The notes: generated from the sequence alone by a model not told the origin. Numbered from the stretch's first letter, positions 12,941 through 24,916 are shown. The stretch: DNA of 64,000 bases from Homarus americanus (GCF_018991925.1 NW_024742338.1:3674261-3738260), one strand, 5' to 3'. Translations and numbers: made by a program.

Positions 12941-13189
12941 ACATACACAGACATAGATCCACACACAAATACACATACAGACACACAATACCTCGCGTGC
13001 TGCACCAAAACAAACAACACTCCAGGAAGTACAACAAAACACCGTCTGTCTCCCACACGTGTCAGTTCATTTACTTACAAAAAAAGAAAAAAAATCGATA
13101 TTGAATTTGTGTCAAGTTGAGGTGACGTGTTGTCGTGTGGCCTGATACTGTACTGTCGTGTTATACTGTGACCTTCACCTAGACTGACA

Positions 13190-13424
13190 CACTGACACTG
13201 ATGCTGACGTTTACGCTGACACTGATGTTGACGCTGACATTGACATTGAAGCTTACACTGAAGCTGACGCTGAAACTGGTACTGATATTGAAGCTGAAGC
13301 TGACAGTAACGCTGTCACAAATCAAACCGCAGAGATTGGCTGACATTCATAGACAGACACATGTACAGGTAATAAGATATGTGCAGAGACAGACAGACAG
13401 ACAGATAGACAGACACACCCACAG

Positions 13425-13459
<35 letters not shown>

Positions 13460-13560
13460 GACAGAAAGACTGATATCTATACAGACTGACAGATAAAGAC
13501 AGAAACAGACACACACACACAAATATAAATAGACACAGACACACAGACACACAGACACAC
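13190..13560. repeat. GCTGAC-type and ACAGACAC-type simple repeats
   Basis: Degenerate hexamers (CTGACACTGATG, GAAGCTGACGCTGA) at 13190-13320 are followed by ACAGACAGACAC and (CA)n at 13428-13458. No gene is supported. Confidence 0.7.
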
Positions 13561-13730
13561 ACAGACATCCTTATTGTAGAGCAGAAATTCTCGTGCCATA
13601 ATTTCGTCTTTTACGTCTGACCACAAAAACTGGTTTACCTGCTAAAACGTAATTAAGGGTGTGGAGTCGAACCCATGTCTTGTAGGTGTTGCAACGAGTC
13701 TTACCCATGCGTGCCACCAACCCACTGTGT

Positions 13731-13995
13731 ACCCTAACCTAGTAACCTACCCCAACGTACCATAGACCCATTGTAACCTAACCTAACCTAACCTACCCCA
13801 ACGTACCATAGACCCATTGTAACCTAACCTAACCTACGCCAACGTACCATAGACCCATTGTAACCTAACCTAACCTACCCCAACGTACCATAGACCCATT
13901 GTAACCTAACCTAACCTACCCCAACGTACCATAGACCCATTGTAACCTAACCTAACCTACCCCAACGTACCATAGACCCATTGTAACCCTAACTG
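13731..13995 (+). repeat. 41-bp minisatellite with embedded CCTAA
   Basis: About six tandem copies of a 41-46 bp unit joining CCCCAACGTACCATAGACCC and ATTGTAACCTAACCTAAC. The telomere-type CCTAA motif has become part of a larger amplified unit. Confidence 0.85.
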
Positions 13996-14157
13996 CTTTC
14001 TTAGCTTTGCAGACCCGACAGCAACTAACCTAACCAACCCCAGCATTACCACTGGGCCATTGCCTTCACCTAACCTAACATACTTTCCTCGACCTTCAGG
14101 TATAAGCATGTAGTTGTTTCACCTGTTGCGTGTATTGATGCCTTAAATACCTGGCCG

Positions 14158-14159
<2 letters not shown>

Positions 14160-14225
<66 letters not shown>
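14160..14225. repeat. (CA)n microsatellite
   Basis: An uninterrupted (CA)n tract of about 66 bp. Confidence 0.9.
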
Positions 14226-14228
<3 letters not shown>

Positions 14229-14644
14229 GTCGTGCCAAAGAGAGTTTTAGTCATCAATATACCAAGGCTAAGGTGGAATTTGTTCCATGACTCGAAACAC
14301 ACATTTGTACATTGGCTCCATACATGCAAGTGTTGTTCCATTATGTACAGAAGTTGTTCCATGATCAACAACAATTATATTTCCCTATAAAACTCTTTTG
14401 TTCCAAGAGCCAAAAGTAATGATTTATCCCACGTTCTGGTATAATTGTTCCATTCCACCAGTTATTCTCTTCTTAGATATAATTATCGAACCTAACTACA
14501 AGGGGGTAATTAACACAGGTAAACAACTACAAGGGGGGTAATTAAGACAGGTAAACAAGACGGTGAGAGAGACAGTACAGAGGCCTCACGTACCACACAC
14601 TCTAACTGGAGGGGTTTACAAGCTAATATGTTGGTCTGTTTTAA

Positions 14645-14680
<36 letters not shown>

Positions 14681-14871
14681 GTTGGGGGCTAAGAGTAGGT
14701 GCTGTTGATGAAAGGTGATGATGATGATGGTGATGATGATGATGGTGATGATGGTGGTGGTGTGGTGGTGATACTGGTGATAGTGGTGGCCAAAATAGTA
14801 AACATTATCCATTTACAACCAGAGGATCAAATAACAATAATAACAAGTATAACATAGATCATTTATCACCA

Positions 14872-15900
14872 CATTACACCATACAGGCCAGGATCACTGC
14901 ACCATGGATCACCACATTACACCATACAGGCCAGGATCACGGCACCATGGATCACCACATTACACCATACAGGCCAGGATCACGGCACCATGGATCACCA
15001 CATTACACCATACAGGCCAGAATCACGGCACCATGGATCACCACATTACCATACAGGCCCCAGGAATCACGGCACCATGGATCGCCACACTACACCGCCC
15101 AGACCAGGATCACGGCACCGCCGGATTACCACACTACAACATACCAGACCAGGATCACGGCACCATGGATCCACACATTACACCATACAGGCCAGGATCA
15201 CTGCACCATGGATCACCACATTACACCATACAGGCCAGGATCACGGCACCATGGATCACCACATTACACCATACAGGCCAGGATCACGGCACCATGGATC
15301 ACCACATTACACCATACAGGCCAGGATCACGGCACCATGGATCACCACACTACACCATACAGACCAGGATCACGGCACCATGGATTGCACTACACACCAT
15401 ACAGGCCAGGATCGGCACCATGGTTACCACACTACACCGCCTGAGCCAGGATCCGGCACCATGGATCACCACACTACACCGCCACGAACCGGGATCACGC
15501 TGTGGATCACCACACTACACTATACAAAGACCGGGTTTAAGCACCATGGATCGCCACTACACCATGCAGGCCAGGATCACGGCACCGCCGGATCGCCACA
15601 CTACACCGCGTGGGAATCACGGCACCATGGATTCTCACACTACACCATACAGCCCAGGATCACGGCACCATGGATCACCACATTACACCATACAGGCCAG
15701 GATCACTGCACCATGGATCACCACATTACACCATACAGGCCAGGATCACGGCACCATGGATTACCACACTACACCATACAGACCAGGATTACGGCACCAT
15801 GGATCACCACATTACACCATACAGGCCAGGATCACGGCACCATGGATCACCACAGTACACCATACAGACCAGGATTACGGCACCATGGATCAGTCACACC
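14872..15900 (+). repeat. 43-bp minisatellite
   Basis: About 23 copies of a 43-bp unit containing AGGATCACGGCACCATGG and ATCACCACATTACACCAT. The central part (15040-15160, 15380-15620) is degenerate and the ends are uniform. Because 43 is not a multiple of 3 and the unit lacks stops in its frames, long open frames of 300 or more codons appear; they are not genes. Confidence 0.9.
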
Positions 15901-16097
15901 ACCAAGGTTACCGAGAAGACCATTTTAGATCACAGACCGACCACAAGAGGGCGTGACAGCTCGTTATCGGCCACCTCTCTCTCTCTCTCAGTGTGTGTGT
16001 GTGTGTGTGTGTCGCCCTCGGAGTAACAATATAATTCTTGGGGTGACGTAGGAGACTAATGACGCCTTTACCAATGTTGAAGCTATGAACTACGTTT

Positions 16098-16262
16098 GTA
16101 ACCTAACCAAACCTAATCTAACCAAACCTAACCTAACCAAACCTAACCAAACCTAACCAAACCTAACCTAACCTAACCTAACCAAACCAAACCTAACCAA
16201 ACCAAACCTAACCAAACCAAACCTAACCTAACCAAACCTAATCTAACCAAACCTAACTTAAG
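16098..16262 (-). repeat. CCTAACCAAA degenerate telomere-type tract
   Basis: CCTAA units interspersed with CCAAA variants over 165 bp. Confidence 0.8.
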
Positions 16263-16835
16263 ACGTTTAAATATAAAGAAAATATATGTGGCCGTCCCGT
16301 GGTAGAAGAAGCTGTGAGGCCAACCATCTTAGAGACAACTTTGGTCAGGGTATTGAGGGGATGTAACGCCTCTTGTTTACATTTTTATCCTGGTTAATAT
16401 TTGTGTGTGTAAATATGTCTCAGTAATCAATTATTTATCTACTTATATAATTGTGGAGATTAAGGAAACATATATACAGCAACATACAAAAAAAAAGGTA
16501 ACTACCCATGATTAAAAATTATATTACTGTTCCTATTTTTATTAGTTCATATACAAGTGTTTTCTTGAGTCAGGTAAAGTGAGGAGTTCCGCGAGGCTCA
16601 GGTGTACCAGGGCTTAGTTCATGACGTCACACTTTTTAACCAATCACCCGTCAACGTCACCAACTTTTTAACCAATCACCCGTTAACGTCACCAATACTG
16701 TCAATCCGTCCACAGAGAATCGTATCTGCTGCTGTCAGTCATTTAGTATCGCAAGTACAGATTCAGACAAAAATGGTCTTTATTAACAGATCCTAAATGA
16801 TACGAAACAACCTAAAATAAATATTCTCACCAAGG
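16263..16835. other. Upstream region of gene B with CCAAT direct repeat
   Basis: No gene is seen. A 32-bp direct repeat containing TTTTTAACCAATCACCCGT occurs twice in tandem at 16634-16698. It carries CCAAT-box-like motifs about 270-320 bp upstream of gene B's TATA box, and lies outside the segment shared with gene C. Confidence 0.5.
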
Positions 16836-16953
16836 AACTCACCACCAGGTAACACAGACCAGGTGAGGAAGGCAGGTATAAACACATGACCTCACATGTC
16901 ACTAATGAGAAGTGTGACCCTCAGCGGGCGTGGTCACCGTGCACAAGTGGGGC

Positions 16954-16987
16954 TATATAAGACACGCTCACTCTCACTTCTTCAGCA
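16954..16987 (+). promoter_or_regulatory. Core promoter of cuticle gene B
   Basis: TATATAA at 16954-16960 with a TCAGC initiator-like motif at 16982-16987, 29 bp downstream. The ATG is at 16995. Upstream, TGACCT (16887-16892) is a nuclear-receptor half-site; ecdysteroid control is inferred only. Confidence 0.7.
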
Positions 16988-16994
16988 GACAGTC

Positions 16995-18555
16995 ATGAAC
17001 TCTAAGGTGAGCACTACTGAACACTCTCACATAACATTATATATATAGTGTATTAGTGAACACTTTGGCTGAACATGTTGTAACTTTCTTCCTGCAGGTA
17101 TACGTCATCTGGTGTCTAGTGGGTGTGGTGGTGGCCCACCCGGACCGTCCAACCCCCGCTGGCTACGGCTACTCCGCCCCCGACCATCCCCTCACCTACA
17201 CCCCGCCCCCTCCAGCTTACAAGGCCCCAGAACCTACCTATGAGGCCCCTACTCCATCCTACAGGGCCCCTGCACCATCCTACAAGGCCCCAGAACCTAC
17301 CTATGAGGCCCCTTCACCATCCTACAAAGCCCCAGAACCTACCTATAAGGCCCCTGCACCATCCTACAAGGCCCCTACTCCATCATACAGGGCCCCTGCA
17401 CCATCCTACAAGGCCCCAGAACCTACCTATAGGGCCTGCGCCATCACAAAACTCTACACCCATCCTACAAGGCCCCTACTCCATCTACAAGGCCCCAGAA
17501 CCTACCTACTCAGGCCCCTGCCATCCTACAAAGCTCCTGCACCATCCTACAAGGCCCCTGCACCATCCTACAAGGCCCCTACTCCATCCTACAAAGCTCC
17601 TGCACCATCCTACAAGGCTCCTGCACCGTCCTACGAAGCTCCGTCATACGAAGTAAGTAAATACCTTTCCATACATTCATAAAAGGTGAAGTAAATGTTT
17701 AGGTTAGTCACCAAACGTGAGCCTTATGTGATCATCTTCAACTGTATGATGGTGTAGTTAAGATGCTAACTTAACATTACCTTCCAGAAGGGGATGCCGT
17801 TCGACTTCGTGTACAACGTTGTGGATCACTACAGCGGCAACGACTACGCCCACAACGCCATCTCTGACGGTAGTGTTGTGAACGGTGAGTACCGCGTCGT
17901 GCTGCCTGATGGCCGCACTCAGCTCGTCACCTACACGGCCGATGACTACAACGGCTACGTGGCCGAGGTCACGTACGAGGGTGAGGCCCAGTACCCAGAG
18001 CCCCAGTCCTATGGCACCCCTGCCCCAGCCCGGTCCTATGGCACCCCTGCCCCAGCCCGGTCCTATGGCACCCTTGCCCCAGCCCGGTCCTATGGCACCC
18101 CTGCCCCAGCCCGGTCCTATGGCACCCCTGCCCCAGCCCGGTCCTATGGCACTCCTGCCCCAGCCCGGTCCTATGGCACCCCTGCCCCAGCCTACTCTGC
18201 CCAACACGGTCCTATGGCACCCCTGCCCCAGCCCGGTCCTATGGCACCCCTGCCCCAGCCCGGTCTATGGCACCCCTGCCCCAGCCCGGTCCTGGCACCT
18301 GCCCCAGCCAGTCCTATGGCACCCCTGCCCCAGCCCGGTCCTGGCACTCCTGCCCCAGCCGGTCCTATAGCACCTGCCCCAGCGGTCTATAGCACCCCTG
18401 CCCCAGCCTACTCTGCCCCAACACGGTCCTATGGCACTCCTGCGCCCACTTATGGCACCCCTTCGCCCACTTATGGCACCCCTGCCCAGACTTATGGCAC
18501 CCCTGCCCAGACTTATGAGAAACCGTCGTCACTTTATGGCGCACCAAGCCACTAA
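16995..18555 (+). CDS. Cuticle gene B: resilin-like RR protein
   Basis: Extracellular cuticle matrix protein; the RR (chitin_bind_4) domain binds chitin and the flanking Pro/Tyr-rich repeats are elastomer-like. Exons are 16995-17006, 17098-17652 and 17788-18555, with phase-0 GT-AG introns, giving about 444 residues. Exon 1 encodes MNSK, which completes the signal peptide MNSKVYVIWCLVGVVVA, cut before HPDRP. Exon 2 carries YKAPEPTYEAP and PAPSYKAPAP repeats. Exon 3 holds the RR domain (KGMPFDFVYNV, DGSVVNGEYRV, LPDGRTQLVTYTADDYNGYVAE), then YGTPAPARS repeats and the tail YEKPSSLYGAPSH. Short out-of-frame patches (about 17430-17510 and 18200-18340) are compensated, so the whole frame stays open. 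A polyadenylation signal AATAAA is at 18789. It is the only member of the cluster here without an uncompensated frameshift. Confidence 0.88.
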
Positions 18556-18799
18556 CTGGGAGGCCATAAGGACCTGTACGTGTACTGTAATTTATTAGTT
18601 ATAATCTGCTAGAATATATGAATCAACTTCCAGTGTTGTATATTTTGACATCACCTCCTGACTGATGGACGATCTTGGTCATGAGAAGTTATCGTCTGTT
18701 TCTCTCTCCAACTTTATCTTTCGTGCTGGTCACATCTGAGTCTTCTTTCTCTTAATGTTTCTTGTTACTTTGTTCGTGTGGGACTTTTAATAAAACTTT

Positions 18800-19220
18800 A
18801 CTCAGCCTTAAAGAAGAATTTGTTTTCGAAAGTCACTCGAAAAATATTACATATCAACTATGGTAGACTGTGGCGCGCGGAGCAACACAATACAAGAGTG
18901 TAAGATCCTCCTCACGCACACTGCAACACACACAACACTTACTGAAACACTGTGGGTGATGTATCTCTGAAGTAACGTAATTGAATATGTAATTATATAT
19001 ACACGGAACCTCTAATGTACACAGGTATATCAGTGTAAACAATTTTCGCCGGGATTCGAACACATGAGGAGGCCCACATTGGTTTACCTGTGCACATTAC
19101 AGAAGGAGAAAAATAGTCGATTTAAGAAGAAAAGAATTAAACAGTTTAGCTACAACGAAGATATAACTACAACATTGAAGGAGCTGCTGCAATTATTTTG
19201 GAGGTCACAAACAAAACCCT
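18800..19220. other. Intergenic, no gene seen
   Basis: AT-rich sequence downstream of gene B with no recognisable coding or repeat structure before the 28-bp array begins. Confidence 0.55.
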
Positions 19221-19224
19221 TGAA

Positions 19225-20020
19225 CCGAGTTACCTGGTGGGGAGGGGTGGACCCGAGTTACCTGGTGGGGAGGGGTGGACCCGAGTTACCTGGTGGGGAG
19301 TGGTGGACCCGAGTTACCTGGTGGGGAGGGGTGGACCCGAGTTGCCTGGTGGGGAGGGTGGACCCGAGATTACCTGGTGGGAGTGGTGGACCCGGGATTG
19401 CACCTGGTGGGGAGGGGTGGACCCGAGCCACACCTGGTGGGGGAGGGGTGGACTGTACACCTGGTGGGGGAGGGGTGGACCAGGGATTACCTGGTGGGGA
19501 GGGGTGGACCAGATTACCTGGTGGGGAGGGGTGGACCCAGCGAGACCTGGTGGGGAGTGGTGGACGAGTTACCTGGTGGGGAGTGGTGGACCCGAGTTAC
19601 CTGGTGGGGGCTGGACCCGGGGCCACCTGGTGGGAGGGGTGGACCCGGGGATTACCTGGGGTGGGGGAGGGCCGGACCCGAGATTACCTGGTGGGGGAGG
19701 GTGGACCCGAGTTACCTGGTGGGGGAGTGGTGGACCCGGGATTACCTGGTGGGGGAGTGGTGGACCCGAGTTACCTGGTGGGGAGTGGTGGACCCGGGGA
19801 CTACCTGGTGAAGTGGTGGACCCGAGTTACCTGGTGGGGAGAGGGGTGGACCCGAGGATTACCTGGTGAAGTGGTGGACCCAGAAGTTACAATTGGGGAG
19901 TGGTGGACCCGAGTTACCTGGTGGGGAGTGGTGGACCCGAGTTACCTGGTGGGGAGTGGTGGACCCGAGTTACCTGGTGGGGAGGGGTGGACCCGAGTTA
20001 CCTGGTGGGGAGGGGTGCAC
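19225..20020 (+). repeat. 28-bp minisatellite
   Basis: About 28 copies of a 28-bp unit containing GAGTTACCTGGTGGGGAGG and GGTGGACCC. It is strongly G-rich on this strand, and copies near 19370-19700 carry indels. Open frames across it (for example one of 351 codons) are artefacts. Confidence 0.9.
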
Positions 20021-20204
20021 CTGGTGATGGGGGAGAGACCACATGTGAAAGACGATCAGGTGAGGACTGAGGAGGTTCTGAAGGTTAGGTTAGGTTATGT
20101 GATGATGTTTACTGATTGATCCAGAATAATGACTTACAACATCAGAAGGTCGACGACGGTTTTGGTGTGTTGGAGACAGAAGGGTGTACAGATCCTGGAG
20201 ACGG

Positions 20205-21090
20205 CGGTGGGTAGGAGACCATGCAGGCTGGCTGAGAGTTACTCCTCCAGCCTGAACACGAGGCAGGTGGTGGGTAGGAGACCATGCAGGCTGGCTGAGA
20301 GTTACTCCTCCAGCCTGTACACGAGGCAGGTGGCGGGTAGGAGACCATGCAGGCTGGCTGAGAGTTACTCCTCCAGCCTGAACACGAGGCAGGTGGTGGG
20401 TAGGAGACCATGCACGCTGGCTGAGAGTTACTCCTCCAGCCTGTACACGAGGCAGGTGGTGGGTAGGAGACCATGCAGGCTGGCTGAGAGTTACTCCTCC
20501 AGCCTGAACATGAGGCAGGTGGTGGGTAGGAGCAGACCTTGGTGGCTGGTTGAGTTACTCCTCCAGCCTGAAATGAGGCAGGTGGTGGGTAGGAGACCAT
20601 GCAGGTTTAGCTGGAGAGTTACTCCCTCCAGCCTGAACACGAGGCAGGTGGTGGGGTAGGAGACCATGCAGGCTGGCTGAGAGTTACTCCCAGCCTGTAC
20701 ACGAGGCAGGTGGTGGTAGGAGACCATGCAGGCTGGCTGAGAGTTACTCCTCCAGCCTGAACACGAGGCAGGTGGGTGGGTAGGAGACCATGCAGGCTGG
20801 CTGAGAGTTACTCCTCCAGCCTGAACACGAGGCAGGTGGTGGGTAGGAGACCATGCAGGCTGGCTGAGAGTTACTCCTCCAGCCTGAACACGAGGCAGGT
20901 GGTGGGTAGGAGACCATGCAGGCTGGCTGAGAGTTACTCCTCCAGCCTGAACACGAGGCAGGTGGTGGGTAGGAGACCATGCAGGCTGGCTGAGAGTTAC
21001 TCCTCCAGCCTGAACACGAGGCAGGTGGTGGGTAGGAGACCATGCAGGCTGGCTGAGAGTTACTCCTCCAGCCTGAACACGAGGCAGGTT
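20205..21090 (+). repeat. 63-bp minisatellite
   Basis: About 14 copies of a 63-bp unit containing AGGAGACCATGCAGGCTGG and TGAGAGTTACTCCTCCAGC. Because 63 is a multiple of 3, both strands show a repeated 21-residue pseudo-peptide. The last five units are nearly identical, which indicates recent homogenisation. Confidence 0.92.
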
Positions 21091-21456
21091 GTAAGGCAAA
21101 TGGATCTAAAATAATCCCAACTTGATTTTGGAATTTTAACTTTAAGGGATAACAACTTTATTATTATTAAACTCTTCATCACAAGAACTAAATAAGTCAT
21201 TGTTTTGAATAAATAGATAAATAAATGAGTTAATAAAGAGATAAATGAAATAAAGACGTCGACCTGACCATATGACTAGGTGCTGTACATCAAGGTCACG
21301 GCAACTATTTTCTGTGTGGTGGGGGGGTCATCACTGTGTACATGTAACCAATACAATATATTTTTCTGTCCTCTGGCGTCACTCTACTCCACACTTTCAC
21401 GTATAGAAATCAATACAATTGTGGTTATGAAGCGATTCAAGGTTTCAGAAGTAATG

Positions 21457-21660
21457 TGTGATAATAATAATAATAATTAACGGTTTACTGAAATAATTCT
21501 GCAGCCCGAAGGCTGAAAATATACATTGGACATAAATGACTTATTACATACATTGGTGGTTTAACAAAAGCCTTCATTAGAGAAAGGTAAAGGAACATAC
21601 AGTGAACATACAGATTAATGTAGGTGTTGAACAGCAAACTCGTAGTGTAGTAACTCCCTC
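21457..21660 (-). mobile_element. LINE 3'-end fragment (49-52 kb family)
   Basis: (AAT)n followed by TTAACGGTTTACTGAAAT and GGCTGAAAATATACATT matches the 3' end of the LINE at 49447-52770. It is a 5'-truncated copy on the minus strand. Confidence 0.65.
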
Positions 21661-22265
21661 CCAGATGGTGTTAGGAGGAACTCACGTGGTGTAGTAGTTC
21701 CTCAGATGGTGTTATGAGGGACCTGGCGTGGTGTAGTAATTCCCTCGCAGATGGTGTTATGAGGAGCCTCACGTGATGTAGTAATTACCTCACAGATGGT
21801 GTTATGAGGGACCACGTGGTGTAGTAATTCCCTCACAGATGGTGTTATGAGGGGCCTCACGTGGTGTAGTAGTTCCCTCAGATGGTGTTATGAGGGACCT
21901 GACGTGGTGTAGTAATTCCCGCACAGATGGTGTTATGAGGGACCACGTGGTGTAGTAATTCCCTCACAGATGGTGTTATGAGGGACCTCACGTGGTGTAG
22001 TAATTACCTCACAGATGGTGCGAGAGGGCCCCACGTGGTGTGCAGTAATTTCACAGATGGTGCTAAGAGGGACCCTACGTGGTGTGCAATTCCTCACAGA
22101 TGGTGTTATGAGGGGCCTCACGTGGTGTAGTAATTCCCTCACAGATGGTGTTATGAGGGACCTCACGTGGTGTAGTAATTCCCTCACAGATGGTGTTATG
22201 AGGGGCCTCACGTGGTGTAGTAATTCCCTCACAGATGGTGTTATAAGGGACCTCACGTGGTGTGT
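21650..22265 (+). repeat. 45-bp minisatellite
   Basis: About 13 copies of a 45-bp unit containing GTAGTAATTCCCTCACAG and GGTGTTATGAGGGACCTC. The array starts inside or next to the LINE fragment. Confidence 0.9.
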
Positions 22266-22759
22266 GTGTGTGTGTATAAACTTGTAGTTTATGAGGTTTT
22301 TCTGAGAGTATTATGTGGCGCCATTTTGTAATTATTATCCAAACATTAAACAACGAACCAGAAATCTTCCCCGACTGATAATCACAACGCTGGTTGTGGG
22401 AACTGATTAGGTTCGTCTGGGTTATGTTATGATATGATGGGTTCGGTTAGGTTAAGTTAGGTGGGGTTGGTTTGGGTTAGGTTAGGTTCGAGAGTTCAAT
22501 GGCAGTTATCGGTCGAGAAAGCGATTCCTAGAGTGATCTATCAATCTATCTATCCATTTCAAAGGTTGGTGACTTGTGTCTACGCCTTTAACACCTTTGT
22601 TGTTCAGCTGTCATAGCATCAGGGACTCAAGATACTCTGTATATTGTTCACCATAAATTAGGTTATTCAAAAACTGATTAAATTTACCTGGAGGAGACGT
22701 GGTGCTTCGAGTGCGGTGATCACAGAAGAAAATTATGTTTCAAGGTAATTGTGTTGGAG

Positions 22760-23965
22760 TGGCTGTGTGCTGAGTGTGTGAGGGACGTTAACGAGTGTGT
22801 TGTGAGTGTGTGAGGGATGTTAACGAGTGTGTTGTGAGTGTGTGAGGGACGTTAACGAGTGTGTTGTGAGTGTGTGAGGGACGTTAACGAGTGTGTTGTG
22901 AGTGTGTGAGGGATGTTAACGAGTGTGTTGTGAGTGTGTGAGGGACGTTAACGAGTGTGTTGTGAGGTGAAGGACGTTAACGAGTGTAAGCTAGAGTGTG
23001 TGAGGGACGTTAACGAGTGTGAAGGACGTTAGCGAGTGTGTATGACGTTAACGAGCGTGTGAAGGACGTTAGCGAGTGTGTGTGAAGGACGTTAGCGGGA
23101 GTGTGTGAAGGACGTTAGCGAGTGTGTAAAGGACGTTGAAGGAGTGTGTGAAGGACGTTAGCGAGTGTGTGAAGGACGTTAGCGAGTGTGTGAAGGACGT
23201 TAAGGAGTGTGAAGGACGTTCAAGAGTGTGTGAAGGACGTTAATGAGTGTGTGAAGGACGCGAAGGAGTGCGGTGAAGGACGTTAGCGAGTGTGAAGGAC
23301 GTTAGCGAGTGTGAAGGACATTACGAGTGTGTGAAGGGACGTTAGCGAGTGTGAAGGACGTTAACGAGTGTGTGGAAGGACGTTGAAGGAGTGTGTGAAG
23401 GACGTTAGCGAGTGTGTGGAAGGACGTTAGCGAGTGTGTGAAGGACGTTAACGAGTGTGTGAAGGACGTTAGCGAGTGTGTGAAGGGACGTTAGCGAGTG
23501 TGTGAAGGACGTTAACGAGTGTGTGAAGGACGTTAGCGAGTGTGTGAAGGACGTTAACGAGTGTGTGAAGGACGTTAGCGAGTGTGAAGGACGTTAGCGA
23601 GTGTATGAAGGACGTTAGCGAGTGTGTGAAGGACGTTAGCGAGTGTGAGGGACGTTAACGAGTGTGTGAAGGACGTTAACGAGTGTGTATGACGTGTTAG
23701 CGAGTGTGTGAAGGACGTTAGCGAGTGTGTGAAGGACGTTAGCGAGTGTGAATAGACGTTAGCGAGGGTGGAGGGACGTTAACGAGTGTGTGAAGGACGT
23801 TAACGAGGCGTGTGAAGGACGTTAGCGAGTGTGTGAAGGACGTTAACGAGTGTGTGAAGGACGTTAGCGAGTGTGTGAGGGACGTTAACGAGTGTGTGAA
23901 GGACGTTAGCGAGTGTGTGAAGGACGTTAACGAGTGTGTGAAGGACGTTAACGAGTGTGTGAAGG
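22760..23965 (+). repeat. 21-bp minisatellite
   Basis: Over 50 copies of a 21-bp unit (GTGTGTGAAGGACGTTAACGA, with AGCGA variants). The first six units have a longer form with TTGTGAGTG. In one frame it reads ECVKDVN repeatedly, which I treat as an artefact since no signal, splice site or flanking exon is seen. Confidence 0.92.
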
Positions 23966-24075
23966 GGTTGAAATCATCTCTAAAGGTCAGCAATAATTTT
24001 CCTCTGACCAAGAAAGTCCACAACATTTGTTTCTTGACGAACTTATGATGAAGAAAATATGTAAGATAATCACCC

Positions 24076-24127
24076 TACCTAACCTAACCCTAACCTAACC
24101 TAACCCTAACCTAACCCTAACCTAACT
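24076..24127 (-). repeat. CCTAA telomere-type tract
   Basis: About ten CCTAA/CCCTAA units. Confidence 0.8.
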
Positions 24128-24129
24128 CG

Positions 24130-24620
24130 ACTGTGAAGGACTTGTTACCACAGAGTCGCGCCACAGTGCCTGTATGTGATGATGTAGATATAACTGCGGT
24201 ATGCTTCACACACTCCCTGGTGCTAACTGATGGTAATCCTCGCGTTGTGGTTCACCATTTATTCTACCGTGTTTGCCACCCACAAGACATAATTAAATAT
24301 TCATAAACCATTGTCGAGGTAAGAGTTACATAGTGATAAAATCAGCGCCTTTTAGTCATTACAACTGATATAGCTTATGTGTCATCCACCGTTAACTAAT
24401 ATCAAACAATGTAACACTATGGTACATTGTTTCATGTATCAAGTAAATCATTAGTCGGCAAGATAAAACATAACGCTATTAATATTTTGGTCACTCCATG
24501 AAGGTGATAATGTGTTTCTGGTGAGACTTGCATCATCCTAACAACAAGTTTCATCATGTTGACAAGTATGAACATCTTGACCGAGGTAGACGCCTTCTTG
24601 TCACATACAGGAGTCTCATA
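24130..24620. other. Intergenic, no gene seen
   Basis: Unique-looking AT-rich sequence between the telomere-type tract and the SINE-like repeat; no gene recognised. Confidence 0.55.
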
Positions 24621-24624
24621 ATAA

Positions 24625-24916
24625 TGGTTGCCCCTCGTGTACGGTCCAAGGGCCACCTAGGCGGGAATTTTGTTAAGGTATAGAAGCTGTCGCCAACACA
24701 ACAACCAAACCCTAAGTTAACGAGCTGCATGACCCAGTGTCAAGGAATAGTCCGAGAAGACCGGACAACTCGCCAACTGCACTGGCTAACCATTACCCCG
24801 GAACACGATCCGCAGAGATTAACATCCAGGTTCCCAATTACTGCTGGGTAGACAGAGGCAAATGGCGTAAAGAAACTCGCCCATAGTTTGACCCTGCCCG
24901 GGGATCGAACCCTGCC
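24625..24916 (-). mobile_element. SINE-like dispersed repeat, copy 3 (longest)
   Basis: The most complete copy. On the minus strand it starts with GGCAGGGTTCGATCCCCGGG, containing GGTTCGATCCC, which fits the RNA polymerase III B-box consensus of tRNA-derived SINEs. It ends with CGTACACGAGGGGCAACC followed by a short ATT-rich tail. No A-box is seen, so the 5' tRNA head may be truncated. It shares blocks with copies at 6681 and 12761. It ends 41 bp upstream of the duplicated cuticle segment C. Confidence 0.7.

Larger units (their letters stand above)
16836..18711 (+). repeat. Segmental duplication, copy B
   Basis: From AACTCACCACCAGG (16836) to CTCCAACTTTATC (about 18711) the sequence is almost identical to 24958-26511. 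It includes the promoter, all three exons and both introns (91 and 135 bp in each copy). Flanking DNA on both sides is unrelated. Confidence 0.9.

Noticed and set aside
14904..15956. 350-codon open frame
   Set aside because: It is produced by a 43-bp tandem repeat lacking stops; no start context, splice site or domain supports it.
19064..20119. 351-codon Trp/Gly-rich open frame
   Set aside because: It lies over a 28-bp minisatellite with indels; other frames are equally open.
20129..21114. Regular 63-bp repeats resembling a CRISPR array or a repeat protein
   Set aside because: Units are contiguous without unique spacers, the context is eukaryotic, and both strands give the same artefact peptides.
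23812..24048. ECVKDVN repeat peptide
   Set aside because: A 21-bp minisatellite reads through in one frame; no signal, exon boundary or conserved flank.
24901..24911. tRNA gene
   Set aside because: Only a B-box-like motif is present; no cloverleaf or A-box could be found, so a SINE-like repeat is the better reading.
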